A DNA stretch of 64,000 nt from Burkholderia multivorans ATCC BAA-247. Lineage in GTDB: Bacteria > Pseudomonadota > Gammaproteobacteria > Burkholderiales > Burkholderiaceae. The notes below the pieces were generated by a model, which ran no database searches, had not been told where the DNA came from, and saw nothing but the letters and a program-made list of their open reading frames with translations. Within the stretch, counting starts at the first letter, position 1. Each line of letters starts with the position of its first letter. Shown piece after piece: positions 30,399 to 48,271 of the stretch. The stretch covers positions 372,001 through 436,000 of the forward strand of contig NZ_CP009832.1 in assembly GCF_000959525.1 (NCBI RefSeq), given 5' to 3'. A program made the position numbers and the translations under genes.

Positions 30399-30429
30399 GG
30401 CTGGCGGTATTTTCACCGCCGGCCTTTTT
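30399..30429 (+). terminator. Terminator/attenuator between rplL and rpoB
   Basis: A 10-bp stem (30399-30408 with 30415-30424, one G-U pair) is followed by TTTTT. Its position matches the attenuator that lowers rpoBC relative to rplJL in E. coli. Confidence 0.8.
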
Positions 30430-30450
30430 GTGCTTTGTGGGGACGTTATT

Positions 30451-30478
30451 CTGGCACTCTTTCGGGAGGCGGGATAAT
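30451..30478 (+). promoter_or_regulatory. Possible rpoB promoter
   Basis: CTGGCA (30451-30456) and GATAAT (30473-30478), 16 bases apart, lie just after the attenuator. The rest of the 378-base rplL-rpoB gap shows no gene. Confidence 0.4.
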
Positions 30479-30756
30479 CGGCCCCAGAAGCCAAAGATAA
30501 ACGTCAAATCGTGGCTGCTGCACGGCGATTGGCGATTCTCTTTGTCTTCTGAAGCGACTGCAGAAGGCAAGTTTGGTCGGGTAGCGGGCAACACAGGCAT
30601 CCGCTGCCGTCAGCCAGCGGTTGGTAGCGGCCAACCACCAAGCTTCTCGGCTCGTTCAAGCCGTCGGACGGCCATCGGGTCTCAGTCGGTGAACACTCGG
30701 GTTTGAAACGTCCAGGTATTCCGCCTCGATAGCACCCGCCGTGATTCGGAGATCGT

Positions 30757-34863
<4,107 letters not shown>

Positions 34864-34884
34864 TCGGACTACGGAGAGAAAGCA

Positions 34885-37800
34885 ATGAAAGCTCTGCTCG
34901 ATCTATTCAAGCAAGTCCAACAGGAAGAAGTTTTCGACGCGATCAAGATCGGTCTGGCCTCGCCCGACAAGATCCGTTCGTGGTCGTTCGGCGAAGTGAA
35001 GAAGCCGGAGACCATCAACTACCGTACGTTCAAGCCGGAACGCGATGGTCTGTTCTGCGCGAAGATCTTCGGTCCGATCAAGGACTACGAGTGCCTGTGC
35101 GGCAAGTACAAGCGCCTGAAGCACCGTGGCGTGATCTGCGAGAAGTGCGGCGTTGAAGTGACGCTGGCGAAGGTGCGTCGCGAGCGCATGGGCCACATCG
35201 AGCTCGCGTCGCCGGTCGCGCACATCTGGTTCCTGAAGTCGCTGCCGTCGCGTCTGGGCATGGTGCTCGACATGACGCTGCGCGACATCGAGCGCGTGCT
35301 GTACTTCGAAGCGTACGTGGTGATCGATCCGGGCATGACGCCGCTGAAGGCGCGGCAGATCATGACCGAAGAGGATTACTACAACAAGGTCGAGGAATAC
35401 GGCGACGAATTCCGTGCCGAAATGGGCGCGGAAGGCGTGCGCGAACTGCTGCGCGCGATCAACATCGACGAGCAGGTCGAACAGCTGCGCACCGAGCTGA
35501 AGAACACCGGCTCGGAAGCGAAGATCAAGAAGTACGCGAAGCGCCTGAAGGTCCTCGAGGCATTCCAGCGCTCGGGCATCAAGCCCGAGTGGATGATCCT
35601 CGAAGTGCTGCCGGTGCTGCCGCCGGAACTGCGTCCGCTCGTGCCGCTGGACGGCGGCCGTTTCGCGACGTCGGATCTGAACGACCTGTATCGCCGCGTG
35701 ATCAACCGTAACAACCGGTTGAAGCGTCTGCTCGAGCTGAAGGCACCTGAAATCATCGTCCGCAATGAAAAGCGGATGCTGCAGGAAGCCGTCGACTCGC
35801 TGCTCGACAACGGTCGTCGCGGCAAGGCGATGACGGGCGCGAACAAGCGTCCGCTGAAGTCGCTCGCCGACATGATCAAGGGCAAGGGCGGTCGTTTCCG
35901 TCAGAACCTGCTGGGCAAGCGCGTCGACTACTCGGGCCGTTCGGTCATCGTGGTCGGCCCGACGCTGAAGCTGCATCAGTGCGGTCTGCCGAAGCTGATG
36001 GCGCTCGAGCTGTTCAAGCCGTTCATCTTCAACAAGCTTGAAGTGATGGGCGTCGCGACGACCATCAAGGCGGCGAAGAAGGAAGTCGAGAACCAGACGC
36101 CGGTCGTGTGGGACATCCTCGAAGAGGTGATCCGCGAGCACCCGGTGATGCTGAACCGTGCGCCGACGCTGCACCGTCTCGGCATCCAGGCGTTCGAGCC
36201 CGTGCTGATCGAAGGCAAGGCGATCCAGCTGCACCCGCTCGTCTGTGCGGCGTTCAACGCCGACTTCGACGGTGACCAGATGGCCGTCCACGTGCCGCTA
36301 TCGCTCGAAGCGCAGATGGAAGCGCGCACGCTGATGCTCGCGTCGAACAACGTGCTGTTCCCGGCCAACGGCGATCCGTCGATCGTGCCGTCGCAGGATA
36401 TCGTGCTGGGTCTGTACTACGCGACCCGCGAAGCGATCAACGGCAAGGGCGAAGGCCTCACGTTCACCGGCGTGTCGGAAGTGATCCGCGCGTACGAGAA
36501 CAAGGAAGTCGAGCTCGCCTCGCGCGTCAACGTGCGGATCACCGAAATGGTCCGCAACGAGGACAAGTCGGAAGGCGCGCCGGAGTTCGTGCCGAAGATC
36601 TCGCTCTACGCGACGACGGTCGGCCGCGCGATCCTGTCGGAAATTCTGCCGCCGGGCCTGCCGTTCTCGGTGCTGAACAAGCCGCTGAAGAAGAAGGAAA
36701 TCTCGCGCCTGATCAACACCGCGTTCCGCAAGTGCGGTCTGCGCGCGACGGTGGTGTTCGCCGATCAGCTGATGCAGTCGGGCTTCCGTCTCGCGACGCG
36801 CGCCGGCATCTCGATCTGCGTGGACGACATGCTCGTGCCGCCGCAGAAGGAAACGATCGTCGGCGACGCCGCGAAGAAGGTGAAGGAATACGACCGTCAG
36901 TACATGTCGGGTCTCGTCACCGCGCAGGAACGCTACAACAACGTGGTCGACATCTGGTCGGCGACGTCGGAAGCGGTCGGCAAGGCGATGATGGAGCAGC
37001 TGTCGACGGAGCCGGTGATCGATCGCGACGGCAACGAGACGCGCCAGGAATCGTTCAACTCGATCTACATGATGGCCGACTCGGGCGCCCGCGGTTCGGC
37101 GGTGCAGATTCGTCAGCTGGCCGGTATGCGCGGCCTGATGGCGAAGCCGGACGGCTCGATTATCGAGACGCCGATTACCGCGAACTTCCGCGAAGGTCTG
37201 AACGTGTTGCAGTACTTCATCTCGACCCACGGTGCACGTAAGGGTCTGGCTGATACGGCACTGAAGACCGCGAACTCGGGTTACCTGACGCGTCGTCTGG
37301 TCGACGTCACGCAGGATCTGGTGGTCGTCGAGGACGATTGCGGCACGTCGAACGGCGTCGCGATGAAGGCGCTGGTCGAAGGCGGTGAAGTCGTCGAAGC
37401 GCTGCGCGACCGTATCCTCGGCCGCGTCGCGGTCGCGGACGTCGTGAACCCGGAAACGCAGGAAACGCTGTACGAAGCGGGCACGCTGCTCGACGAAACG
37501 GCGGTCGAGGAAATCGAACGCCTCGGCATCGACGAAGTGCGCGTGCGCACGCCGCTGACCTGCGAAACGCGTTACGGCCTGTGCGCATCGTGCTACGGCC
37601 GCGACCTCGGCCGCGGCACGCTCGTGAACGTCGGCGAAGCAGTCGGCGTGATCGCGGCGCAGTCGATCGGCGAGCCGGGCACGCAGCTGACGATGCGTAC
37701 GTTCCACATCGGTGGTGCGGCATCGCGTGCGGCAGTCGCGTCGTCGGTCGAGGCGAAGAGCAACGGCACCGTCCGCTTCTCGCCGTCGATGCGCTACGTG

Positions 37801-39126
37801 ACGAACGCGAAGGGCGAGCAGATCGTCATCTCGCGTTCGGGCGAGGCGCTGATCACCGACGACATCGGTCGCGAGCGCGAACGTCACAAGATCCCGTACG
37901 GCGCGACGCTGCTGCAGCTCGACGGCGCGGCGATCAAGGCCGGCACGCAGCTGGCGACGTGGGATCCGATGACGCGTCCGATCATCACCGAGTACGGCGG
38001 TACGGTGAAGTTCGAGAACGTCGAGGAAGGCGTGACGGTCGCGAAGCAGATCGACGACGTGACCGGCCTGTCGACCCTCGTCGTGATCGACGCGAAGCGT
38101 CGCGGTTCGCAGGCATCGAAGAGCGTGCGTCCGCAGGTGAAGCTGCTCGACGCGAACGGCGACGAAGTGAAGATCCCGGGCACGGAGCACTCGGTGCAGA
38201 TCGGCTTCCAGGTCGGCGCACTGATCACCGTGAAGGACGGTCAGCAGGTGCAGGTCGGTGAAGTGCTCGCACGTATCCCGACCGAATCGCAGAAGACGCG
38301 TGACATTACCGGTGGTCTGCCGCGCGTGGCCGAGCTGTTCGAAGCGCGTTCACCGAAGGATGCGGGCATCCTCGCGGAAGTCACCGGTACGGTGTCGTTC
38401 GGCAAGGATACGAAGGGCAAGCAGCGTCTCGTCATCACGGATCTCGAGGGCAACCAGCACGAGTTCCTGATTGCGAAGGAAAAGCAGGTGCTGGTCCACG
38501 ACGGTCAGGTCGTCAACAAGGGCGAAATGATCGTGGACGGCCCGGCCGATCCGCACGACATCCTGCGTCTGCAGGGTATCGAGGCGCTGTCGCGCTACAT
38601 CGTGGACGAAGTGCAGGACGTGTATCGTCTGCAGGGCGTGAAGATCAACGACAAGCACATCGAGGTGATCGTTCGCCAGATGCTGCGTCGTGTGCAGATC
38701 ACCGACAACGGCGATTCGCGCTTCATCCCGGGCGAGCAGGTCGAGCGTTCGGACATGCTGGACGAGAACGACCGCATGATCGCCGAGGGCAAGCGCCCGG
38801 CGTCGTACGAGAACGTGCTGCTCGGTATCACGAAGGCGTCGCTGTCGACCGATTCGTTCATCTCCGCGGCATCGTTCCAGGAAACGACCCGCGTGCTGAC
38901 CGAAGCGGCGATCATGGGCAAGCGCGACGATCTGCGCGGCCTGAAGGAAAACGTGATCGTCGGCCGTCTGATTCCGGCCGGTACGGGTCTCGCGTTCCAC
39001 AAGGCACGCAAGGCGAAGGAGATGTCCGACCGCGAGCGTTTCGACCAGATCGCAGCGGAAGAGGCATTCGACTTCGGCACGCCGAGCACGCCGGCGGAAG
39101 AGCCGCAACACCCGGCAGCCGAGTAA
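34885..39126 (+). CDS. rpoC: RNA polymerase beta-prime subunit
   Basis: 1413 residues. It carries the active-site [12 protein letters not shown] near 458, binding catalytic magnesium. The first zinc site is at about Cys70, Cys72, Cys85 and Cys88; the second uses the EDDCGT cysteine and the [11 protein letters not shown] cluster. The C-terminal tail is acidic and proline-rich. It ends the rpoBC unit at a strong terminator. Confidence 0.98.
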   Translation: MKALLDLFKQVQQEEVFDAIKIGLASPDKIRSWSFGEVKKPETINYRTFKPERDGLFCAKIFGPIKDYECLCGKYKRLKHRGVICEKCGVEVTLAKVRRERMGHIELASPVAHIWFLKSLPSRLGMVLDMTLRDIERVLYFEAYVVIDPGMTPLKARQIMTEEDYYNKVEEYGDEFRAEMGAEGVRELLRAINIDEQVEQLRTELKNTGSEAKIKKYAKRLKVLEAFQRSGIKPEWMILEVLPVLPPELRPLVPLDGGRFATSDLNDLYRRVINRNNRLKRLLELKAPEIIVRNEKRMLQEAVDSLLDNGRRGKAMTGANKRPLKSLADMIKGKGGRFRQNLLGKRVDYSGRSVIVVGPTLKLHQCGLPKLMALELFKPFIFNKLEVMGVATTIKAAKKEVENQTPVVWDILEEVIREHPVMLNRAPTLHRLGIQAFEPVLIEGKAIQLHPLVCAAFNADFDGDQMAVHVPLSLEAQMEARTLMLASNNVLFPANGDPSIVPSQDIVLGLYYATREAINGKGEGLTFTGVSEVIRAYENKEVELASRVNVRITEMVRNEDKSEGAPEFVPKISLYATTVGRAILSEILPPGLPFSVLNKPLKKKEISRLINTAFRKCGLRATVVFADQLMQSGFRLATRAGISICVDDMLVPPQKETIVGDAAKKVKEYDRQYMSGLVTAQERYNNVVDIWSATSEAVGKAMMEQLSTEPVIDRDGNETRQESFNSIYMMADSGARGSAVQIRQLAGMRGLMAKPDGSIIETPITANFREGLNVLQYFISTHGARKGLADTALKTANSGYLTRRLVDVTQDLVVVEDDCGTSNGVAMKALVEGGEVVEALRDRILGRVAVADVVNPETQETLYEAGTLLDETAVEEIERLGIDEVRVRTPLTCETRYGLCASCYGRDLGRGTLVNVGEAVGVIAAQSIGEPGTQLTMRTFHIGGAASRAAVASSVEAKSNGTVRFSPSMRYVTNAKGEQIVISRSGEALITDDIGRERERHKIPYGATLLQLDGAAIKAGTQLATWDPMTRPIITEYGGTVKFENVEEGVTVAKQIDDVTGLSTLVVIDAKRRGSQASKSVRPQVKLLDANGDEVKIPGTEHSVQIGFQVGALITVKDGQQVQVGEVLARIPTESQKTRDITGGLPRVAELFEARSPKDAGILAEVTGTVSFGKDTKGKQRLVITDLEGNQHEFLIAKEKQVLVHDGQVVNKGEMIVDGPADPHDILRLQGIEALSRYIVDEVQDVYRLQGVKINDKHIEVIVRQMLRRVQITDNGDSRFIPGEQVERSDMLDENDRMIAEGKRPASYENVLLGITKASLSTDSFISAASFQETTRVLTEAAIMGKRDDLRGLKENVIVGRLIPAGTGLAFHKARKAKEMSDRERFDQIAAEEAFDFGTPSTPAEEPQHPAAE

Positions 39127-39166
39127 CGGCGCGCGGCGCGAGCCGCGTCTGCTTTGCTGTCATCGA

Positions 39167-39197
39167 AACCGCCCGGTTTGCCGGGCGGTTTTTTTTG
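39167..39197 (+). terminator. rpoBC terminator
   Basis: Perfect 10-bp stem AACCGCCCGG / CCGGGCGGTT, TTTG loop, then a T run, 40 bases past the rpoC stop. Confidence 0.93.
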
Positions 39198-39354
39198 TTC
39201 GTCCCGTTGGCGGGCGTGCGTGCGGCGTATCGGCACGCGCTGCGCGCGAGCGCACGCTGTCCGAACGGCGAACGTCGTGCGATTTGCCGCGCGCCGCGCG
39301 GGGCGGGTTGTTAAAATCGCGGTCATCGTTCCGCCGTCCTCGTTCTCATCATTC

Positions 39355-41202
39355 ATGTCTCGCGCCCTCGAAATCCTCGACGAAGTCTTCGGTTATTCCG
39401 CCTTTCGCGGCCAGCAGGGCGAGATCGTCGAGCACGTCGCGAGCGGTGGCGACTGTCTGGTGCTGATGCCGACGGGCGGCGGCAAGTCGCTGTGCTACCA
39501 GATTCCCGCGCTAATGCGCCGCGAGGCCGGCCATGGTGCGGGCATCGTCGTGTCGCCGCTGATCGCGCTGATGCAGGATCAGGTCGCCGCGCTGCGCGAA
39601 GTCGGCGTGCGTGCCGCGTATCTGAACTCGACGCTGTCGGGCGCCGAGGCAGCGGCGACCGAGCGCGCGCTGCGCGAAGGCGAGATCGACCTGCTGTATG
39701 TCGCACCCGAACGGCTGATGACGGGGCGTTTCCTCGAACTGCTCGAGCGCGCGAAGATCGGGCTGTTCGCGATCGACGAGGCGCACTGCGTGTCGCAGTG
39801 GGGGCACGACTTCCGTCCGGAATACATCCAGCTGTCGGTGCTGCACGAGCGGTTCCCGGCGGTGCCGCGCATCGCGCTGACGGCGACCGCCGATGCGATC
39901 ACGCGCGACGAAATCATTCACCGTCTCGCGCTCGACGACGCGCGCGTATTCGTGTCGAGCTTCGATCGGCCGAACATCCGCTATCGGATCGTCGAGAAGG
40001 ACAACGCGCGCGCGCAGCTGCTCGATTTCATCCGCGCCGAACACACGAACGCCGACGGCACGACCGACGCCGGCGTCGTCTATTGCCTGTCGCGCCGCAA
40101 GGTCGAGGAAACGGCCGAGTGGCTGAAGGCGCAGGGCATCCGCGCGCTGCCTTATCACGCCGGCATGGAATTCGAGGTGCGGCAGAAGCATCAGGAGATG
40201 TTCCAGCGCGAGGAAGGCATCGTGATGTGCGCGACGATCGCGTTCGGGATGGGCATCGACAAGCCCGACGTGCGCTTCGTCGCGCACCTCGATCTGCCGA
40301 AGAGCGTCGAAGGCTATTACCAGGAGACCGGCCGCGCGGGGCGCGACGGGCTGCCGGCGAACGCGTGGATGGCGTACGGGCTCGGCGACGTCGTCCAGCA
40401 GCGCAAGATGATCGACGAGTCCGATGCGGACGACGCGCACAAGCGCGTGCAGACGTCGAAGCTCGACGCGTTGCTCGGCCTGTGCGAGACGATCTCGTGT
40501 CGCCGCGTGCGGCTGCTCAATTACTTCGGTGAAGCGAGCCAGCCGTGCGGCAACTGCGATACGTGCCTCGAGCCGCCCGCATCGTGGGACGCGACGCGCG
40601 AAGCGCAAATGGCGCTCTCATGCGTGTTCCGTGCGCAGCGCGCGAGCGGCTTCAACTTCGGCGCGAGCCATCTGATCGAGATTCTGCGCGGCGCGCGTAC
40701 CGAAAAGGTACTGCAGCGCGGGCACGATCAACTCAGTACGTTCGGGATCGGTGCGGCGCTGTCGGAGCCCGAGTGGCGCGCGATTTTCCGGCAACTCGTC
40801 GCGTACGGCTATCTCGCGGTCGATCACGGCGGATTCGGCGCGCTCGTGCTGACCGAAGCCGCGAAGCCCGTGCTGAAGGGCGACGAGAAGGTCACGCTGC
40901 GACGCTACGTGAAGCCGCAGCGCACGCGCCAGTCGTCCGGCCGCAGCGGCACGCGCGTCGATCCGACGGCCGGCATGGGCGCACGCGAGCGCGCGCGCTG
41001 GGACGCGCTGCGCGCGTGGCGCGCGGAGACGGCGAAGGCCGACGGCGTGCCGGCCTACGTGATCTTCCACGACGCGACGCTCGCGGAGATCGCGCGCAAT
41101 GCCCCGGAGACGATCGACGATCTCCGCCATATCCCCGGCATGGGCGTGCGCAAGCTCGAGCGGTTCGGCGACGAGATCATCGACGTCGTCGAATCGGCCT
41201 GA
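39355..41202 (+). CDS. recQ: ATP-dependent DNA helicase RecQ
   Basis: 615 residues. A 3'-5' helicase for recombination and fork repair. Walker A PTGGGKS lies at 39-45, the DEAH box at 141-144 followed by [13 protein letters not shown], motif [12 protein letters not shown], then the zinc-binding RQC domain (CGNCDTC) and a C-terminal HRDC domain ending with [13 protein letters not shown]. The start at 39355 begins the conserved region; upstream residues are not conserved-looking. It is a single gene set between rpoC and the str operon, and is more GC-rich with rarer codons than its ribosomal neighbours. Confidence 0.94.
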   Translation: MSRALEILDEVFGYSAFRGQQGEIVEHVASGGDCLVLMPTGGGKSLCYQIPALMRREAGHGAGIVVSPLIALMQDQVAALREVGVRAAYLNSTLSGAEAAATERALREGEIDLLYVAPERLMTGRFLELLERAKIGLFAIDEAHCVSQWGHDFRPEYIQLSVLHERFPAVPRIALTATADAITRDEIIHRLALDDARVFVSSFDRPNIRYRIVEKDNARAQLLDFIRAEHTNADGTTDAGVVYCLSRRKVEETAEWLKAQGIRALPYHAGMEFEVRQKHQEMFQREEGIVMCATIAFGMGIDKPDVRFVAHLDLPKSVEGYYQETGRAGRDGLPANAWMAYGLGDVVQQRKMIDESDADDAHKRVQTSKLDALLGLCETISCRRVRLLNYFGEASQPCGNCDTCLEPPASWDATREAQMALSCVFRAQRASGFNFGASHLIEILRGARTEKVLQRGHDQLSTFGIGAALSEPEWRAIFRQLVAYGYLAVDHGGFGALVLTEAAKPVLKGDEKVTLRRYVKPQRTRQSSGRSGTRVDPTAGMGARERARWDALRAWRAETAKADGVPAYVIFHDATLAEIARNAPETIDDLRHIPGMGVRKLERFGDEIIDVVESA

Positions 41203-41261
41203 CACAGGCGTTCCGACCCTTCGGGTCAACGGGCGCGACCGGCGGAAAATCACGCAAGCCG

Positions 41262-41291
41262 TTGACTTAGTTGGTATTTCCGGAATATCAT
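41262..41291 (+). promoter_or_regulatory. str operon promoter
   Basis: TTGACT (41262-41267) and TATCAT (41286-41291) with an 18-base spacer lie about 140 bases before rpsL. Confidence 0.7.
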
Positions 41292-41429
41292 GCTGGGTTC
41301 CGGTCTTCGGTGGGTCGACACACGTTCGAAAGTTCGTGCCCGCTTCGCCGCGCCGGGAGTCAACTGTGCGTCGATTTTCGCTTTGCCCGAAATCGAAGTG
41401 CGGATTTTGTTCAATTTCAGGAATAAACA

Positions 41430-41810
41430 ATGCCAACCATCAACCAACTGGTTCGCAAAGGCCGTCAGTCGGAAACGACGAAGAGCAAGAGCCCGGCCCT
41501 GCAGGACTGCCCCCAGCGTCGCGGCGTGTGCACCCGTGTGTACACGACGACGCCGAAGAAGCCGAACTCGGCACTCCGTAAGGTCGCCAAGGTTCGTCTG
41601 ACGAACGGCTTCGAAGTGATTTCGTACATCGGCGGTGAAGGCCACAACCTGCAGGAGCACTCGGTTGTGCTGATCCGCGGCGGCCGTGTGAAGGACTTGC
41701 CGGGTGTGCGTTACCACATGGTTCGCGGCTCGCTGGATACCCAGGGCGTCAAGGACCGTAAGCAAGCGCGCTCGAAGTACGGCGCGAAGCGTGCAAAGGC
41801 TGCCAAGTAA
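41430..41810 (+). CDS. rpsL: 30S ribosomal protein S12
   Basis: 126 residues. It shapes decoding accuracy. [10 protein letters not shown] and [12 protein letters not shown] carry the lysines equivalent to 43 and 88 in E. coli, both wild type, so no classic streptomycin-resistance change is seen. AGGA precedes the ATG. First gene of the str operon. Confidence 0.97.
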
Positions 41811-41982
41811 GCAGCGTTTGATCAGGGATCGCCTCAGGGCGGTCAAGGCGGTGGTGCCGGATTGCCGGTGCTGTCGAGTAAGTGGTCACCCGGCCAAGCT
41901 GGTTAGTCGTGAAGATGTGATCGGGTTAGTTGGTGGCCGCGGGGCTGAACACAGCTCCAACTGAACAGGTAAAGGAAGAATC

Positions 41983-42453
41983 ATGCCGCGTCGTCGCGAA
42001 GTCCCCAAGCGGGAAGTGTTGCCGGATCCGAAGTACGGCAACGTGGATGTAGCCAAGTTCATGAACATGCTGATGCTGTCCGGCAAGAAGTCGGTCGCTG
42101 AACGCATCGTTTATGGTGCTTTCGAACAGATCCAGACCAAGGGTGGCAAGGACCCGCTGGAAGTGTTCACGGTTGCGCTCAACAACGTCAAGCCGGTGGT
42201 CGAAGTGAAGAGCCGCCGCGTTGGTGGTGCCAACTATCAAGTTCCGGTCGAAGTGCGCCCGTCGCGTCGTATGGCATTGGCGATGCGCTGGCTGCGCGAG
42301 GCTGCGAAGAAGCGCAGCGAGAAGTCGATGGCTCTGCGCCTGGCAGGTGAACTCTCCGAAGCGGCCGAAGGCCGTGGCGGCGCGATGAAGAAGCGCGACG
42401 AAGTTCACCGCATGGCAGAAGCCAACCGCGCGTTCTCGCATTTCCGTTTCTAA
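41983..42453 (+). CDS. rpsG: 30S ribosomal protein S7
   Basis: 156 residues. It nucleates assembly of the 30S head. It opens with [19 protein letters not shown] and has the conserved [14 protein letters not shown] segment. In E. coli S7 represses its operon from the rpsL-rpsG junction; here that gap is longer, 172 bases. Confidence 0.97.
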   Translation: MPRRREVPKREVLPDPKYGNVDVAKFMNMLMLSGKKSVAERIVYGAFEQIQTKGGKDPLEVFTVALNNVKPVVEVKSRRVGGANYQVPVEVRPSRRMALAMRWLREAAKKRSEKSMALRLAGELSEAAEGRGGAMKKRDEVHRMAEANRAFSHFRF

Positions 42454-42487
42454 GCGCCTGGCTGGGCTGTTAGCGGAAATAAATTCC

Positions 42488-42526
42488 GGGCGGGTGCGCT
42501 TTTCGAGCGCCTCGCCCGTTTGTGTT
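42488..42526 (+). terminator. Terminator-like hairpin between rpsG and fusA
   Basis: A 12-bp stem with one bulged T and one G-T pair (42488-42500 with 42508-42519) is followed by TTTGTGTT. It may be partial attenuation within the str operon. Confidence 0.55.
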
Positions 42527-42576
42527 GAGGCGCGATGCAGCAGGGCTGCGTCGCGCCATCCCAGTAGAGGATCAAA

Positions 42577-44679
<2,103 letters not shown>

Positions 44680-44721
44680 ATCTGCATCTACCAACTGATT
44701 ATTTTTTGAAAGAAGAGAATC

Positions 44722-45912
44722 ATGGCAAAAGAGAAGTTTGAGCGGACCAAGCCGCACGTGAACGTTGGTACGATTGGTCACGTTGACCACGGCAAGACGA
44801 CGCTGACGGCAGCGATCGCGACGGTTCTGTCGTCGAAGTTCGGCGGCGAAGCGAAGAAGTACGACGAAATCGACGCGGCGCCGGAAGAAAAGGCACGCGG
44901 CATCACGATCAACACCGCGCACATCGAGTACGAAACGGCGAACCGCCACTACGCGCACGTCGACTGCCCGGGCCACGCCGACTACGTGAAGAACATGATC
45001 ACGGGTGCAGCGCAGATGGACGGCGCAATCCTGGTGTGCTCGGCCGCAGACGGCCCGATGCCGCAAACGCGTGAGCACATCCTGCTGGCGCGTCAGGTTG
45101 GCGTTCCGTACATCATCGTGTTCCTGAACAAGTGCGACATGGTGGACGACGCTGAACTGCTCGAGCTGGTCGAGATGGAAGTTCGCGAACTGCTGTCGAA
45201 GTACGACTTCCCGGGCGACGACACGCCGATCATCAAGGGTTCGGCAAAGCTGGCGCTGGAAGGCGACAAGGGCGAGCTGGGCGAAACGGCGATCATGAAC
45301 CTGGCCGACGCGCTGGACACGTACATCCCGACGCCGGAGCGCGCGGTGGACGGTACGTTCCTGATGCCGGTGGAAGACGTGTTCTCGATCTCGGGCCGCG
45401 GTACGGTGGTGACGGGTCGTGTGGAGCGCGGCGTGGTGAAGGTCGGTGAGGAAATCGAAATCGTCGGTATCAAGCCGACGGTGAAGACGACCTGCACGGG
45501 CGTTGAAATGTTCCGCAAGCTGCTGGACCAGGGTCAGGCAGGCGACAACGTCGGTATCCTGCTGCGCGGCACGAAGCGTGAAGACGTGGAGCGCGGCCAG
45601 GTTCTGGCCAAGCCGGGTTCGATCACGCCGCACACGCACTTCACGGCCGAAGTGTACGTGCTGAGCAAGGACGAAGGCGGCCGTCACACGCCGTTCTTCA
45701 ACAACTACCGTCCGCAGTTCTACTTCCGTACGACGGACGTGACGGGCTCGATCGAGCTGCCGAAGGACAAGGAAATGGTGATGCCGGGCGACAACGTGTC
45801 GATCACGGTGAAGCTGATTGCGCCGATCGCGATGGAAGAAGGTCTGCGCTTCGCTATCCGTGAAGGCGGCCGCACCGTCGGTGCCGGCGTCGTCGCAAAG
45901 ATCATCGAGTAA
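44722..45912 (+). CDS. tuf: Elongation factor Tu (copy 2)
   Basis: 396 residues, identical in protein to the copy at 25558-26748. Codons 2-6 differ at synonymous positions, then the DNA is nearly the same to the stop with only about five silent differences. AGAAGAG lies before the ATG. This is the str-operon (tufA) position; the operon ends at a terminator about 60 bases on. Confidence 0.97.
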   Translation: MAKEKFERTKPHVNVGTIGHVDHGKTTLTAAIATVLSSKFGGEAKKYDEIDAAPEEKARGITINTAHIEYETANRHYAHVDCPGHADYVKNMITGAAQMDGAILVCSAADGPMPQTREHILLARQVGVPYIIVFLNKCDMVDDAELLELVEMEVRELLSKYDFPGDDTPIIKGSAKLALEGDKGELGETAIMNLADALDTYIPTPERAVDGTFLMPVEDVFSISGRGTVVTGRVERGVVKVGEEIEIVGIKPTVKTTCTGVEMFRKLLDQGQAGDNVGILLRGTKREDVERGQVLAKPGSITPHTHFTAEVYVLSKDEGGRHTPFFNNYRPQFYFRTTDVTGSIELPKDKEMVMPGDNVSITVKLIAPIAMEEGLRFAIREGGRTVGAGVVAKIIE

Positions 45913-45972
45913 ATTCGGCGATCCGCGGCTTCCCACGGGGGCCGCGATTCCACGGTAAGCAGTCGTACCGTC

Positions 45973-46014
45973 CGAAACCGGGCGTCCAGTTCCGCTGGCG
46001 CCCGGTTTCGTTTT
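45973..46014 (+). terminator. str operon terminator
   Basis: A long stem (45973-45989 with 45995-46010) pairs CGAAACCGGGCG with CGCCCGGTTTCG plus a CCAG/CTGG apex, followed by TTTT. Confidence 0.88.
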
Positions 46015-46198
46015 GGCCGGGCGGCGGCGCGGTATCGACAAACGCGCACCACCGCTCGACAAAATCGTGTAGAATCGCGGGCTTAGCAGTGGAAGTACCG
46101 TCCCGGGACATCGTGCCTCGCACCCCGCAGGTGCGCTGTCTTGCGTTCTTTTAGTGTCCGGCGATGCAATATCGCCTCGCTCTTTTCAAGGAATCGTC

Positions 46199-46510
46199 AT
46201 GCAGCAACAGAAAATCCGCATTCGCCTGAAGGCTTTCGACTATCGCCTGATCGATCAATCGGCCGCCGAGATCGTCGATACCGCGAAGCGGACTGGTGCA
46301 ATCGTCCGTGGCCCGGTGCCGCTGCCGACGCGCATCCAGCGTTTTGACATCCTGCGTTCGCCGCACGTCAACAAGACGTCGCGCGACCAGCTCGAGATCC
46401 GTACCCACCAGCGTCTGATGGACATCGTCGATCCGACCGACAAGACGGTCGACGCGCTGATGAAGCTCGACCTGCCGGCTGGCGTCGACGTGGAAATCAA
46501 GCTGCAGTAA
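46199..46510 (+). CDS. rpsJ: 30S ribosomal protein S10 (NusE)
   Basis: 103 residues. It belongs to the 30S head and, with NusB, acts at boxA in antitermination. The start at 46199 ([19 protein letters not shown]) follows AAGGA; an earlier in-frame codon is not conserved. First gene of the S10 cluster. A TAGAAT at 46070-46075 might be its -10 but no matching -35 was found. Confidence 0.97.
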   Translation: MQQQKIRIRLKAFDYRLIDQSAAEIVDTAKRTGAIVRGPVPLPTRIQRFDILRSPHVNKTSRDQLEIRTHQRLMDIVDPTDKTVDALMKLDLPAGVDVEIKLQ

Positions 46511-46559
46511 GGCTTTCGGCGCCTTCCGGGGTTCCGGAGGGTGCTAAGTCTTTGATTGC

Positions 46560-46588
46560 TTGCAGAAAACGGGAAGCCTTGCTACAAT
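46560..46588 (+). promoter_or_regulatory. Internal promoter before rplC
   Basis: TTGCAG (46560-46565) and TACAAT (46583-46588) with a 17-base spacer give a start near 46595, about 95 bases before rplC. The leader holds GTCGGGT...ACCCGGC followed by ATTTTG, and a CCCCGAC...GTCGGG pair near the ribosome site. Confidence 0.65.
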
Positions 46589-46687
46589 GCTAGGCTTTTC
46601 GCGCATTCGCGTAAAAAAGTCGGGTCTTGCGTACCCGGCATTTTGTAAATCAGCCCCGACCAATCGCAGTCGGGAATGGAGAAAACG

Positions 46688-47338
46688 ATGAGCCTTGGAC
46701 TCGTAGGTCGCAAGGTTGGCATGACCCGTATCTTCACGGCTGAAGGGGATTCGATTCCCGTCACCGTGGTGGACGTGTCGGACAACCGCGTGACGCAGAT
46801 CAAGACTGTTGAAACCGACGGCTACACCGCCGTTCAGGTTGCATTCGGCTCCCGCCGCGCATCGCGCGTGACGAAGCCGCTGGCAGGTCATCTCGCCAAA
46901 GCCGGCGTTGAAGCCGGTGAAATCCTCAAGGAATTCCGCATCGATGCGGCCAAGGCAGCCGAGCTGTCGAATGGCGCCATCGTTGGCCCGGATCTGTTCG
47001 AAGTGGGCCAGAAGGTCGACGTGCAAGGCGTGTCGATCGGTAAGGGCTACGCCGGTACCATCAAGCGTTACAACTTCGGTTCGGGTCGTGCTTCCCACGG
47101 TAACTCGCGCTCGCACAACGTGCCGGGCTCGATCGGTATGGCGCAGGATCCGGGTCGCGTGTTCCCGGGCAAGCGCATGACGGGTCACATGGGTGACGTG
47201 ACGGTGACGGTGCAAAACCTCGAAATCGCTCGTATCGACGCAGAGCGCAAGCTGCTGCTCGTCAAGGGTGCGATTCCGGGTGCGAAGGGCGGCAAGGTTT
47301 TCGTGACGCCGGCCGTGAAGACCAAGGGGGCGAAATAA
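46688..47338 (+). CDS. rplC: 50S ribosomal protein L3
   Basis: 216 residues. It reaches close to the peptidyl-transferase centre. The start at 46688 follows GGAGAA; an ATG four codons earlier overlaps that site. [13 protein letters not shown] and the [21 protein letters not shown]-type loop are conserved. Its TAA overlaps the rplD ATG by one base. Confidence 0.97.
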
Positions 47339-47958
47339 TGGAACTCAAGCTCCTGAACGAAAATGGTCAGGAAGGTGCAGTGGTCAACGCATCGGACGTC
47401 GTGTTCGGTCGTGACTACAACGAAGCGCTGATCCACCAGATCGTCGTCGCTTACCAGGCGAACGCTCGCCAGGGTAACCGCGCGCAGAAGGACCGCGAGC
47501 AGGTCAAGCACACGACCAAGAAGCCGTGGCGTCAGAAGGGTACGGGCCGCGCTCGTGCCGGTATGTCGTCGAGCCCGCTGTGGCGTGGCGGTGGTCGTAT
47601 CTTCCCGAACTCGCCGGAAGAAAACTTCTCGCACAAGGTCAACAAGAAGATGCATCGCGCAGGTCTCTGCTCGATCTTCTCGCAGCTGGCCCGCGAAGGC
47701 CGTCTGTCGGTCGTCGAGGACATCGTTCTCGAAGCGCCGAAGACCAAGCTGCTGGCCGACAAGTTCAAGGCCATGGGTCTCGATTCCGTGTTGATCATCA
47801 CCGACACGGTCGACGAAAACCTGTACCTGGCTTCGCGCAACCTGCCGCACGTGGCAGTTGTCGAGCCGCGCTACGCTGACCCGCTGTCGCTGATCTACTT
47901 CAAGAAAGTGCTGGTCACGAAGGCTGCGGTCGCCCAGATCGAGGAGTTGCTGTCATGA
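47338..47958 (+). CDS. rplD: 50S ribosomal protein L4
   Basis: 206 residues. In E. coli L4 also represses the S10 operon at its leader. The loop [25 protein letters not shown], lining the exit tunnel, is intact. It is translationally coupled to rplC (1-base overlap) and rplW (4-base overlap). Confidence 0.97.
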
Positions 47959-48269
47959 GCGAGATTCGCAAGAACGATCATCGTTTGATGCAGGTCCTGC
48001 TCGCACCGGTGATTTCCGAAAAGGCGACGCTGGTTGCCGACAAGAACGAGCAAGTCGTGTTCGAAGTCGCACCGGATGCCACGAAGCAGGAAGTGAAGGC
48101 GGCTGTCGAGCTGCTGTTCAAGGTTGAAGTTGATTCCGTCAACGTGCTGGTTCAGAAGGGCAAGCAAAAGCGCTTCGGCCGTTCGATGGGCCGCCGCAAG
48201 GACGTGAAGAAGGCATACGTGTGCCTGAAGCCCGGCCAGGAAATCAACTTCGAAGCGGAGGCCAAGTAA
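47955..48269 (+). CDS. rplW: 50S ribosomal protein L23
   Basis: 104 residues. It sits at the tunnel exit and docks trigger factor and SRP. Family signature [20 protein letters not shown]-type region is present. It overlaps rplD by ATGA. Confidence 0.96.
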
Positions 48270-48271
48270 TC

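Noticed and set aside
39284-39317. recQ promoter TTGCCG / TAAAAT
   Set aside because: The spacer would be 22 bases, too long for sigma-70.
46035-46075. Promoter for rpsJ using TAGAAT at 46070
   Set aside because: The -10 looks fair but no -35 lies at a usable distance; kept only as a remark.
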